A stretch of 19,106 nucleotides of DNA, taken from assembly GCA_035525055.1 (NCBI GenBank), contig DATLEZ010000090.1, positions 1 to 19,106 on the forward strand. Reading direction: 5' to 3'. The notes below the pieces were generated by a model. It ran no database searches and was not told the DNA's origin. It saw only the letters and a list, made by a program, of their open reading frames with translations. The translations under genes and the position numbers were made by a program. Numbering within the stretch: position 1 is the first letter of the stretch; every line of letters begins with the position of its first letter. Of the stretch, positions 6,919 to 13,262 are shown piece after piece. This DNA comes from DATEEG01 sp035525055 (lineage in GTDB: Bacteria > Actinomycetota > Acidimicrobiia > Spongiisociales > ZC4RG35).

Positions 6919-8135
6919 AGCTCGGCCTTGAGAGCCGCGATGAGGACCTGGTATTGGTCGAGATCGTTGTACGGCGCCGCCGAGATCCGCAGGCAGTGCT
7001 GCGGCCAGCGGGGCCATGGGAACACCGGGACCTGGATGCGGTGATCGTGGAGCAACCGGAGACCAAGCGGGTCGAGCTGGCCCGACATCTCTTCTTTGCT
7101 GTCGGGAAGAGGAACCGCCGCTAGGGAACCGATCATCGAGTCTGGAGCCGGATGCTCGATCGCCAGGAATTCGCACAGCAAGTTCCTGGCGGCGAGGGCC
7201 AGGCTCCTGTTGTGGTCCATGGTCCCGGCCAGGCCACCCGAATAGAGCGTGCTCAGAAAGTCGATAGCGGCGGGGACGGCAAGGTGTGGTGTGGGATCGT
7301 CGGCGCCCATGTAGTCGAAGAGCAGATGGAACCGGGGGCGATCGGTCCGGGGGTCATTCCAACCGTGGCTTATCACCGGCGGAACCAGCCGCTCACCTAA
7401 CCCGGACCTGGCCCAGAGGAACCCCGAGCCTTTCGGCGAGCACAACCACTTGTGGCAGTTGCCTGTGTAGTAGGAAGCGCCGAGGCGATCAAGATCGAGG
7501 GGAACCATCCCTGGCCCGTGGGCTCCATCCACCATCACAGTGATTCCCCGGGCCTCGAGGGGAGCGACGATGTCCGCGATCGGTAGGACGAGTCCGGTCG
7601 GTGAGGTGACGTGGTCGATCAGGACGAAGCGGGTTCGCTCGGTGACGGCCGCCAGGAGCGAGTCGACAACGACGTCAGGGGAGTCGAGAGGAAACGGAAC
7701 ATCGGCGACCACAACTCTCGCGCCCGACCGCGTTGCGGCGTATTCGAGGGCGTTGCGACAGGCGTTGTAAACGTGGTTGATGGTCAGCAGTTCGTCGCCC
7801 GGTTGGAAGGGAAGAGACCGCACCACCGCGTTGACGCCCATCGTGGCGTTGGTGATGAAGACGAGATCGGACGGTTCGGCTCCGATCAATGCGCTCAGCC
7901 GGGCGCGGGCTTCGTCGAGGGCCAGCTCGAAGGTCTCGAGGACGAAACCGGTCGGGTTCGCCTCCATTAGTCGGCGCCACCGATCTTGCTCGTCGAGCAC
8001 CGGACGGGGAGTGGCACCGAAAGACCCGTGGTTCAGCTGGACTATCTGAGGATCGAGCAACCAGCTCTTCGAACCTCCTTTTGGCGCGATTTCTTGACCT
8101 TTTGGCGCGATTTCTTGACCTTTTGGCGCGGGCAT
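6915..8135 (-). CDS. PLP-dependent class V aminotransferase, CefD/EgtE-like
   Basis: From the ATG at 8135 this gives 406 residues. Key marks are L-N-H-G-S-F-G (34-40), T-N-A-T near 95-98, D-G-A-H (203-206) and the Schiff-base lysine K229 in C-H-K-W-L-C-S-P-K-G-S-G-F-L. L-N-H-G-S-F-G plus H-K-W is typical of the isopenicillin-N-epimerase-like branch, which includes epimerases and C-S lyases such as hercynylcysteine sulfoxide lyase (EgtE); cysteine desulfurases are more distant relatives. The substrate is not known. The first 20 or so residues are made by a 21-bp tandem repeat (P-K-G-Q-E-I-A twice). A TTG at 8060, with a perfect AAGGAGG 13 nt before it, is a serious alternative start, just before the conserved L-D-P-x-x-x-x-L-N-H-G. 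The gene follows the DUF1444-like gene by 48 bp. Confidence 0.88.
   Translation of the reverse strand: MPAPKGQEIAPKGQEIAPKGGSKSWLLDPQIVQLNHGSFGATPRPVLDEQDRWRRLMEANPTGFVLETFELALDEARARLSALIGAEPSDLVFITNATMGVNAVVRSLPFQPGDELLTINHVYNACRNALEYAATRSGARVVVADVPFPLDSPDVVVDSLLAAVTERTRFVLIDHVTSPTGLVLPIADIVAPLEARGITVMVDGAHGPGMVPLDLDRLGASYYTGNCHKWLCSPKGSGFLWARSGLGERLVPPVISHGWNDPRTDRPRFHLLFDYMGADDPTPHLAVPAAIDFLSTLYSGGLAGTMDHNRSLALAARNLLCEFLAIEHPAPDSMIGSLAAVPLPDSKEEMSGQLDPLGLRLLHDHRIQVPVFPWPRWPQHCLRISAAPYNDLDQYQVLIAALKAEL
8077..8130. repeat. 21-bp tandem repeat with TTTTGGCGCG core, about 2.5 copies
   Basis: Two identical 21-bp units (8077-8097 and 8098-8118) are followed by the first 12 bp of a third (8119-8130). 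Each unit starts CCTTTTGGCGCG and ends TTTCTTGA. A single inverted copy of the core, CGCGCCAAAA, stands at 8159-8168. The repeat lies between the DUF1444-like gene and the conserved part of the aminotransferase. The unit length is a multiple of three, so it can be read as seven-residue protein repeats or as a non-coding control element. Confidence 0.85.
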
Positions 8136-8183
8136 TCGACACCAGGAAAGCAGATCAACGCGCCAAAAACTGTGACGTGGTGC

Positions 8184-9053
8184 CTAGCGACGCTTCTTGG
8201 GATGACGGGACGGGGCCGGTGCTCCGAGTTGGGCGAGCACATCGGAGAAGTCCGGCCCCCAGCAGGGAACGAACTCACATCCGACTGCCTTGACAAGTCG
8301 CGAGATCGTGCCGTCCCGCTGATACCAGAAGACTTCCGGGCTGATCGATCCCGGCCCGTCGACGAACCATTGACCGCCGATCTCGATCATCCCGGCGACC
8401 GAGGCTGTGATTCTTTCGTCGCTGACCTCGGTGTAGATGAGAGCATCGCGGCAAGGCGCCATCGCCACTGCACCGAAAAGGTTCTTGCGTGATAAGAGGT
8501 GGTCGAGGGCCAGGAGGACGCTCGAAGCGAAGAAGTTGGCGCGGACCCAGACGATCTTGCTGTCGCCCCGGGCCAGGATCCTGCGCTCTCTGGGCTCGTC
8601 CCAGATCGTTTGCTGGCGGGCGTCCTTGAAAGCACGGTCGGGTGAGACCCCCCAGGACTCGATCTGAGCCGGGGACACAGTGATGCAGCCGACATCGTTG
8701 CGCATCATCAGGACTTCATCGAGGCCGTCGCAGATTCGCCGATAGGCGGCCCAGCCAGGTTCGGAACCGTCGGCACTCAACCGAACTCTGAGATTGGGGC
8801 CGGCCTGTTCGTAGTCAGCCGGGAACTCCGGGCTGATTGCTCCCAGCATCGCCAACCGTTCGCCGATTCGCTCGATCCATTCGCTCTCGGGGATGGCCGC
8901 CAGCTCCTGAGCGAGGTTCACGAGGCCGTACACGCCCCCACGGCGGTCCCGTACCGCCCACCCGCCCTCCAGTACTTCGACATTGTCTCTTCCAAGGTGA
9001 TCGAGGACGATGGATAACAACTGTTCGTGTTGGGTGGTGCTGATTGACGGCAT
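8184..9053 (-). CDS. DUF1444-like (YtpQ-like) protein
   Basis: This encodes 289 residues and appears soluble. It has no certain function. Features that recall DUF1444/YtpQ proteins of Firmicutes are the alternating helix-strand head, V-S-P-A-Q-I-E-S-W-G-V-S (126-137) followed by an A-rich helix, A-S-S-V-L-L-A-L-D (176-184), and A-P-C-R-D-A-L-I (199-206), close to the family's P-x-R-D-x-L/I box. The C-terminus is very basic (P-S-R-H-P-K-K-R-R). The ATG at 9053 is chosen because it begins the helical head and keeps a 64-bp promoter gap to the divergent gene at 9118. It is the first gene of the operon that continues into the class V aminotransferase, SDR and JAMM genes. The family assignment is by remembered motif pattern only. 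Confidence 0.6.
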   Translation of the reverse strand: MPSISTTQHEQLLSIVLDHLGRDNVEVLEGGWAVRDRRGGVYGLVNLAQELAAIPESEWIERIGERLAMLGAISPEFPADYEQAGPNLRVRLSADGSEPGWAAYRRICDGLDEVLMMRNDVGCITVSPAQIESWGVSPDRAFKDARQQTIWDEPRERRILARGDSKIVWVRANFFASSVLLALDHLLSRKNLFGAVAMAPCRDALIYTEVSDERITASVAGMIEIGGQWFVDGPGSISPEVFWYQRDGTISRLVKAVGCEFVPCWGPDFSDVLAQLGAPAPSRHPKKRR

Positions 9054-9065
9054 CGGTCATGTGTA

Positions 9066-9094
9066 CCTTGCAAGAGCTTGCGTTACAAGGGTCT
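9066..9094. promoter_or_regulatory. Imperfect palindrome in the divergent promoter region
   Basis: The 64-bp gap between the DUF1444-like gene and the membrane protein gene holds CTTGCAAG (9067-9074, perfect palindrome), overlapped by GCAAG-AG-CTTGC and followed by TTACAAGGGT. The outer parts ACCTTGCAA and TTACAAGGGT are near inverted copies. This looks like a possible operator shared by both promoters. No known box is recognised. Confidence 0.3.
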
Positions 9095-9103
9095 TGGCCC
9101 GGT

Positions 9104-9109
9104 TAGCTT
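9104..9109 (+). promoter_or_regulatory. Possible -10 box for a leaderless transcript of the membrane-protein operon
   Basis: TAGCTT fits TANNNT and ends 8 nt before the ATG at 9118. There is no Shine-Dalgarno sequence in front of that ATG. TTACAA (9083-9088) is a weak -35 candidate, 15 nt upstream. Confidence 0.33.
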
Positions 9110-9117
9110 CATCGCAG

Positions 9118-9819
9118 ATGGATAGAGCCCAATTGGATAAAGCACAGATCGATGGGATTCTGATTGCGGCCGAGGCAGCGCTCGCTTCAGGCGCCAAGGT
9201 CGATCTCGGTCCTCTGGGGTTCTGGAAAGCCGTCACCGCCGTGAAGAAACAACCCGAAATGGTCGAGCTGTTTGCCGATCGTGTCGGGGAGATCGACCGC
9301 GAGGCGTTCGAGCGGTGGGCCCTGCTTAGGCTTCCGACCTGGCTTGGAACGAGCCTGGCGATTGTCGCAACTGCCGGCGGATCAGCGTTGATCGGCTGGT
9401 CAGGGGGCCAGGACGAAGTCGCTCAGGGCCTCGGTCTGCTGGTCGGCACCGTCGTCTTTCTCACCGCGACTCACAGTCTCGCTCACCTGTTGGTGGCTCG
9501 AATCCAGGGAATGAGGGTCATCTGTTGGTTCGTCGGATCCGTCCGCAGACCCACGCCCGGGATCAAGATCGACTACGCCACCTATCTTCGAACTCCAGCC
9601 GTACCACGGGCCTGGATGCACGCATCAGGCGCCATCTTCTCCAAGGTTGTCCCGCTGGTCGGGCTCGGAGTCGGCTGGGCGATGGCGGCTCCTAATTGGG
9701 CATTGGTTGTTCTGGGTGTGCTCGGAGTGGGCCAGATTGTCACCGACGTGCTCTGGTCGACGAAGTCTTCTGACTGGAAAAAGTTCAAACGGGAGATGGC
9801 CTTCGCCCGGGTCGGCTAA
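9118..9819 (+). CDS. Membrane protein, possibly a degenerate site-2-protease (M50) relative
   Basis: This encodes 233 residues from the ATG at 9118; an upstream extension would run into the divergent gene. The first 70 residues are soluble and helical. Membrane segments lie at about 74-95, 103-126, 173-190 and 192-212. H119-S-L-A-H123 sits in the second segment, where M50 proteases carry H-E-x-x-H, and D210 lies in the last segment, where they keep a metal-binding aspartate. The glutamate is replaced by serine, so normal proteolysis is not expected. A conserved-looking loop, R-R-P-T-P-G-I-K-I-D-Y-A-T-Y-L-R-T-P (143-160), and W-M-H-A-S-G-A (166-172) follow. The M50 link is my inference. It is the first gene of an operon with the deacetylase, 10 bp downstream. 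Confidence 0.62.
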   Translation: MDRAQLDKAQIDGILIAAEAALASGAKVDLGPLGFWKAVTAVKKQPEMVELFADRVGEIDREAFERWALLRLPTWLGTSLAIVATAGGSALIGWSGGQDEVAQGLGLLVGTVVFLTATHSLAHLLVARIQGMRVICWFVGSVRRPTPGIKIDYATYLRTPAVPRAWMHASGAIFSKVVPLVGLGVGWAMAAPNWALVVLGVLGVGQIVTDVLWSTKSSDWKKFKREMAFARVG

Positions 9820-9829
9820 ACACCAACCG

Positions 9830-10885
9830 ATGCCCATTCCGGTGGTCTTTCCCGACAAACATGTCCTCCACGTTCCCGACGGTGAGATCTGGGTCGGAGT
9901 TCGGATCGTAGGAACCGAGTTGCCGTCGCGGGGAGAGGTGATCGCCGCGGCACTTCGGAAGAGGGGCTACTCGCTCATCGCTCCCGAGCCCATTTCCCTG
10001 ACCGATCTCGCTGCTGTGCACACTCCCGACCTCGTCGACTTTCTGCGCACGGCCTGGGATCGTTGGAAAGCGTCCTCGTATCCGGCGGATCCCGGTCAGG
10101 ATCGGGTGGTCCCATATGCGTTTCCCCTGACCGACATGACCTCGGGCCGGCGCCCGCGAAAGCCGGCTTCGGTTGGCGCCCTCACCGGCATGTTTGCGAT
10201 GGACACCATGACCCTGATCGGACCGGGCACCTGGGAGGCAGCGGAACACGCAGCGGCGGCCGCTTTGACCGCGGCCGCGATGGTGGCGGCAGGTTCGGCC
10301 GCTGTCTACGCCGCAGTGCGGCCGCCCGGACATCATGCCGGGACCTCCTTCTACGGCGGGGCCTGTTACCTCAACAACGCGGCTCTGGCTGCCCGGAGGC
10401 TGGTCGATCGAGGTCTCGGTCCCGTCGTGGTGATCGATATCGACGCCCACCATGGCAACGGGACGCAGCAGATCTTCTACGAGACAGAGGCCGTGCGATA
10501 CGGATCGGTCCATATTGATCCCGCGGCTGGCTATTTTCCTCACTGGCTCGGATTCGCCGACGAGGTCGGAGACGGAGAAGGGCGCGGCGCCAACCTCAAT
10601 TTGGCTATGGATCCTGGAACCGGTGACGAAGCATGGCTCGGAGGTGTCGGCCGATTGGCTTCCTTCGGCGACGGTGCCAGGTCGATGGTGGTCTCGCTGG
10701 GGGTCGATGCCTGGAAGGACGACCCCGAGAGCCCGCTGCGGGTATCGATCGATGGATACACCCGGGCAGGGTCCATGCTCGGCCAGATGGGGATTCCGAC
10801 TGTGATCGTGCAGGAGGGCGGCTACGACCTCGATGCCCTCGGTGATCTTGTGGCCGGGTTTCTCGACGGGTTCCAACGCGGGTGA
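9830..10885 (+). CDS. HDAC-superfamily deacetylase, acetylpolyamine amidohydrolase-like
   Basis: This encodes 351 residues from the ATG at 9830, normal length for the family. The catalytic histidine pair is in R-P-P-G-H-H-A (164-170), zinc ligands are D205 and H207 in D-I-D-A-H-H-G-N-G-T-Q and D293 in V-S-L-G-V-D-A-W, and the catalytic-type tyrosine is Y332 in Q-E-G-G-Y. The H-H-G-N-G-T-Q form, G-F-A-D-E near 241-245 and N-L-N-L-A with G-T-G-D (263-266) are closest to acetylpolyamine amidohydrolases and related bacterial class II enzymes. It probably removes acetyl groups from small amines such as acetylputrescine; protein lysines are an alternative. The frame is open upstream, but that part overlaps the membrane protein gene. 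It sits between that gene (10 bp) and tauE-like (9 bp), in one transcription unit. Confidence 0.9.
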   Translation: MPIPVVFPDKHVLHVPDGEIWVGVRIVGTELPSRGEVIAAALRKRGYSLIAPEPISLTDLAAVHTPDLVDFLRTAWDRWKASSYPADPGQDRVVPYAFPLTDMTSGRRPRKPASVGALTGMFAMDTMTLIGPGTWEAAEHAAAAALTAAAMVAAGSAAVYAAVRPPGHHAGTSFYGGACYLNNAALAARRLVDRGLGPVVVIDIDAHHGNGTQQIFYETEAVRYGSVHIDPAAGYFPHWLGFADEVGDGEGRGANLNLAMDPGTGDEAWLGGVGRLASFGDGARSMVVSLGVDAWKDDPESPLRVSIDGYTRAGSMLGQMGIPTVIVQEGGYDLDALGDLVAGFLDGFQRG

Positions 10886-10894
10886 TAATGCCGC

Positions 10895-11683
10895 GTGGCT
10901 GAACAATCCAACGATGGATCGAAGCGCGCCTCGACCGGGGTCCTAATCGCGATCGGCGTTGTGACCGGAGTTCTGGCCGGTCTCCTCGGGGTCGGCGGAG
11001 GGATCATCATGGTCCCTGCCCTGGTTGCTGTTGGGTTCAACCGGCACCGCGCCACGGCATCATCGCTGGCGGCGATCCTTCTAATCGCGGTCGCCGGTGC
11101 GATCGCATTCGGCGCCGCCGGGGACGTCGACATCCCGACCGGGGTATTCCTCGGTCTCGGAGGCTTGCTCGGTTCCACCGTCGGCGCTCATTGGATGAAC
11201 CGTCTTTCGGGCCGCACCCTCGCCCGGATCTTCGGAGTGGTCTTGCTGGTGGCGGGGATCCGCATGACGATCGGCGGGGGCGTCGAAGGGGGGTTCGAGC
11301 CCGCCCCGGTCATGTCGTTCGCGCTCGAACTGCTGATCGGCGCCCTCACCGGAATCCTTTCCGGCCTCGCCGGCATCGGCGGTGGCATCGTCATGATCCC
11401 GGCGATGGTGCTGCTCCTGGGAATCGACCAGCACACCGCCGAAGGCACGTCGCTGGTCGCCATGCTCTTCACTGCTGCTGCCGGAACCAGGGTCAACGTC
11501 GCGAACCATCACGTCGACTGGCGGGCGATGTGGATCCTCGGAGCCGCCGGCGCCATCGTCGCCCCGCTCTCGGCTGTCGCCGCCCAGCAAATACCAGCCG
11601 ACACTCTCGGCCGCATATTCGGAGTCTTTGTGATCGTGAATGCGGTACGGACGCTCTGGAAAAGCCGAGCCGCGCCAAATTAG
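10895..11683 (+). CDS. TauE/SafE-family membrane permease
   Basis: This encodes 262 residues from a GTG at 10895. About eight membrane helices are arranged as two repeats, each opening with the family signature: G-L-L-G-V-G-G-G-I-I-M-V-P (29-41) and G-L-A-G-I-G-G-G-I-V-M-I-P (157-169). TauE/SafE proteins export sulfite, sulfoacetate or other organosulfur anions, or act as unknown permeases; no substrate can be told here. It starts 9 bp after the deacetylase stop and is the last gene of that operon. The stop codon lies in the loop of a GC-rich hairpin (11671-11689). It is convergent with msrB. Confidence 0.9.
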   Translation: MAEQSNDGSKRASTGVLIAIGVVTGVLAGLLGVGGGIIMVPALVAVGFNRHRATASSLAAILLIAVAGAIAFGAAGDVDIPTGVFLGLGGLLGSTVGAHWMNRLSGRTLARIFGVVLLVAGIRMTIGGGVEGGFEPAPVMSFALELLIGALTGILSGLAGIGGGIVMIPAMVLLLGIDQHTAEGTSLVAMLFTAAAGTRVNVANHHVDWRAMWILGAAGAIVAPLSAVAAQQIPADTLGRIFGVFVIVNAVRTLWKSRAAPN

Positions 11684-11689
11684 GGCGCG
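11671..11689 (+). terminator. GC-rich hairpin spanning the TauE-like stop codon
   Basis: CGCGCC (11671-11676) pairs with GGCGCG (11684-11689) around a 7-nt loop containing the TAG stop. A pyrimidine-rich stretch (GTCTTCTTTCCC) follows but is not a clean T-run. A second CGCGCC copy at 11711-11716 could pair with the same GGCGCG instead, giving an alternative fold. The position between two convergent genes favours a terminator. Confidence 0.4.
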
Positions 11690-11727
11690 CGGGGGTCTTC
11701 TTTCCCGTTTCGCGCCAAAACGAAGGG

Positions 11728-12117
11728 CTACTCGGTTTTCTTCAACTCCAGCGCCGCCGAGTTCATGCAGTAACGCAGACCCTCGGGACCTGGTCCGTCC
11801 GGAAAGACGTGACCCAGATGACCGCCGCAGCGGGCACACATCACCTCGGTCCTCACCATGCCGTAAGCCGAGTCGGTCTCGGTGGCGACGCCCTCTGTCG
11901 AGAGCAGACGGGTAAAGCTGGGCCACCCGGTCCCGGAGTCGAACTTGTCCTTCGAGTCGAAGAGCTCGGCCCCGCAACCGGCGCAGACGTACTGCCCCGG
12001 GTCCTTCGAGTTCCAATACCGGCCGGTGAAGGCGCGCTCGGTCCCGGCCTCTCGCAGCACGTGGTACTGCTCGGGTGTCAATCGCTCCCGCCATTCCTGG
12101 TCAGTGAGCTGTTCCAT
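11728..12117 (-). CDS. msrB: Peptide-methionine (R)-S-oxide reductase MsrB
   Basis: This encodes 129 residues, a stand-alone MsrB of normal size. Zinc-binding pairs are C45-A-G-C48 and C94-A-R-C97. The substrate region is F-D-S-G-T-G-W-P-S-F (59-68), then G-H-L-G-H-V-F-P-D-G-P (99-109), and the catalytic cysteine is C117 in R-Y-C-M-N-S-A. The enzyme reduces the R form of methionine sulfoxide in oxidised proteins, using thioredoxin. AGGAGA about 5 nt before the ATG at 12117 is a good Shine-Dalgarno sequence. It lies 60 bp after the Ddn-like gene on the same strand and may share its transcript or have its own promoter. Confidence 0.96.
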   Translation of the reverse strand: MEQLTDQEWRERLTPEQYHVLREAGTERAFTGRYWNSKDPGQYVCAGCGAELFDSKDKFDSGTGWPSFTRLLSTEGVATETDSAYGMVRTEVMCARCGGHLGHVFPDGPGPEGLRYCMNSAALELKKTE

Positions 12118-12177
12118 GTTTCTCCTAATTTCGTCGAACTCTGGTTCAACAACCGGGCGTCAGCGAAAGTTCCCGTC

Positions 12178-12612
12178 TCAGGTCGGTTCCAGGGCAACCA
12201 CGGGGATCCGGCGGTTGGTTCGGGTCCGGTACTCGCCGTAGCTTTCGTTGATGTCGTCGATGAACCGCTGATAAAGATTGTCCCGCTCGGGGTCTTGCAC
12301 CTCGCGGGCGAGGATCGGGACCGTCCGACCAGCGATCATCAATTCGGCCTTGGGTTGGGCGACGAGGTTGAGCCACCAGGTGGGGTCCCGGTCCTCTCCG
12401 GCGTTACAGCCCACGACGATCCAGCGGCCGCCATCCTCGAGGTAGGTGAGAGCCACGGGCCGCGGCTCGCCCGATTTCCGCCCGACGGTGATGAGCAGAA
12501 GCTGCTTACCCGGCCCCATCCGTTGACCGAGGCGGCCGCGGCTCGCCTTCAAGATCCTCCGGTGAATCCTCCAGAAAGCCCGGAGGGCGCTGCTCCTGCG
12601 AACGGCCGCCAT
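12178..12612 (-). CDS. F420-type nitroreductase-family (Ddn-like) oxidoreductase
   Basis: This encodes 144 residues. A basic helical head (1-30) leads to the split-barrel core L-L-L-I-T-V-G-R-K-S-G-E-P-R (38-51), with the V-x-Y/L-x-x-D-G stretch and then G-C-N-A-G-E-D-R-D-P-T-W-W-L-N-L (68-83). These are the defining features of the deazaflavin-dependent nitroreductase family that includes M. tuberculosis Ddn. Members use F420H2 to reduce quinones or other substrates; some bind other cofactors or fatty acids. F420 use suggests an actinobacterial host. Its start ATG overlaps the pncA-like stop (TGATG), so it is coupled to that gene. The basic head suggests contact with the membrane surface, as in Ddn. 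Confidence 0.9.
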   Translation of the reverse strand: MAAVRRSSALRAFWRIHRRILKASRGRLGQRMGPGKQLLLITVGRKSGEPRPVALTYLEDGGRWIVVGCNAGEDRDPTWWLNLVAQPKAELMIAGRTVPILAREVQDPERDNLYQRFIDDINESYGEYRTRTNRRIPVVALEPT

Positions 12613-13196
12613 CAGGTCACCTCGGCGCCGGACTCCCGAATCTCGGCGACGGCCGCTTCACCGTCACCCGGCGCGATTTCGACGGCCGCCGTCAATCGCA
12701 AGGGAACCAGCGTTCGATAGCCAAGCCGGGCGGCATCGACGGCTGTCGCCTTGACGCAGTAGTCGAGGGCGAGGCCCGCCACCACCACCGACTCGACCTT
12801 TGCTTCCTGCATCAGAGTTTCGAGTTCGGTTGCGACCTCGGTGCCATCGACGGGGTCGCGCATGCTGAAGCCGGAGTAACCGTCCTCGCCGTTGGCGCCT
12901 TTGCGAACCACCTTGCCGGCCTGGACCAGCGCGTGGTGAAACTCGGCCCCCCACGTCCCGGCCACACAGTGCACTGGCCAGATCCCCCCGTACTTCTTGA
13001 AGTGGGCGGTCTTCTCGGGATGCCAGTCCTGCGTGTAGAAAACAGGTGAACCGGCCTTGCGCGCTCCAGCGATCGCACCGTTGACTGCCCCGATCACGGC
13101 TTCCCCTCCCGTGACAAAGAGCGACCCTTCGGGGTCGGCGAAGTCGTTCTGGCAGTCGACGACGATCAGGGCGGTTAGTGGAGTCCAATCAATCAT
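12612..13196 (-). CDS. pncA: Nicotinamidase
   Basis: This encodes 194 residues. The catalytic triad is D14 (V-V-D-C-Q-N-D-F), K99 (V-R-K-G) and C147 (A-L-D-Y-C-V-K-A-T-A). Metal ligands are D57 and H59 in D-W-H-P and H65. P-V-H-C-V-x-G-T-x-G-A-E-F near 75-86 is also typical. The enzyme hydrolyses nicotinamide to nicotinate for NAD salvage in the cytosol. I chose the ATG at 13196 because GGAAG lies about 7 nt before it; ATGs at 13208 and 13211 add only four or five residues. The gene is divergent from nicotinate phosphoribosyltransferase, the next enzyme of the same pathway, across a very short gap, so they probably share control. It is followed directly by the Ddn-like gene. Confidence 0.94.
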   Translation of the reverse strand: MIDWTPLTALIVVDCQNDFADPEGSLFVTGGEAVIGAVNGAIAGARKAGSPVFYTQDWHPEKTAHFKKYGGIWPVHCVAGTWGAEFHHALVQAGKVVRKGANGEDGYSGFSMRDPVDGTEVATELETLMQEAKVESVVVAGLALDYCVKATAVDAARLGYRTLVPLRLTAAVEIAPGDGEAAVAEIRESGAEVT

Positions 13197-13262
13197 GGGC
13201 ACTTCCATCACTGCCTCGCTGTGAATGAGACCTTGACGACCAGAACGAGGTTAGATAGCCCG

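Noticed and set aside
9472..9486. HSLAH as an active site-2-protease zinc site
   Set aside because: The catalytic glutamate of HExxH is missing, so active proteolysis is not supported.
9785..10906. A 373-codon minus-strand frame antisense to the deacetylase
   Set aside because: The plus strand encodes a complete HDAC-family enzyme; the antisense product shows no family motif.
11081..12094. A 337-codon minus-strand frame across msrB and the TauE-like gene
   Set aside because: It is out of frame with msrB, antisense to the permease, and rich in Arg/Gly/Asp as expected for a shadow.
11191..12720. A 509-codon plus-strand frame
   Set aside because: It overlaps the TauE-like gene out of frame and runs antisense through msrB and the Ddn-like gene. 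Those genes have clear family motifs; this frame has low-complexity Arg/Pro-rich sequence typical of shadows in GC-rich DNA.
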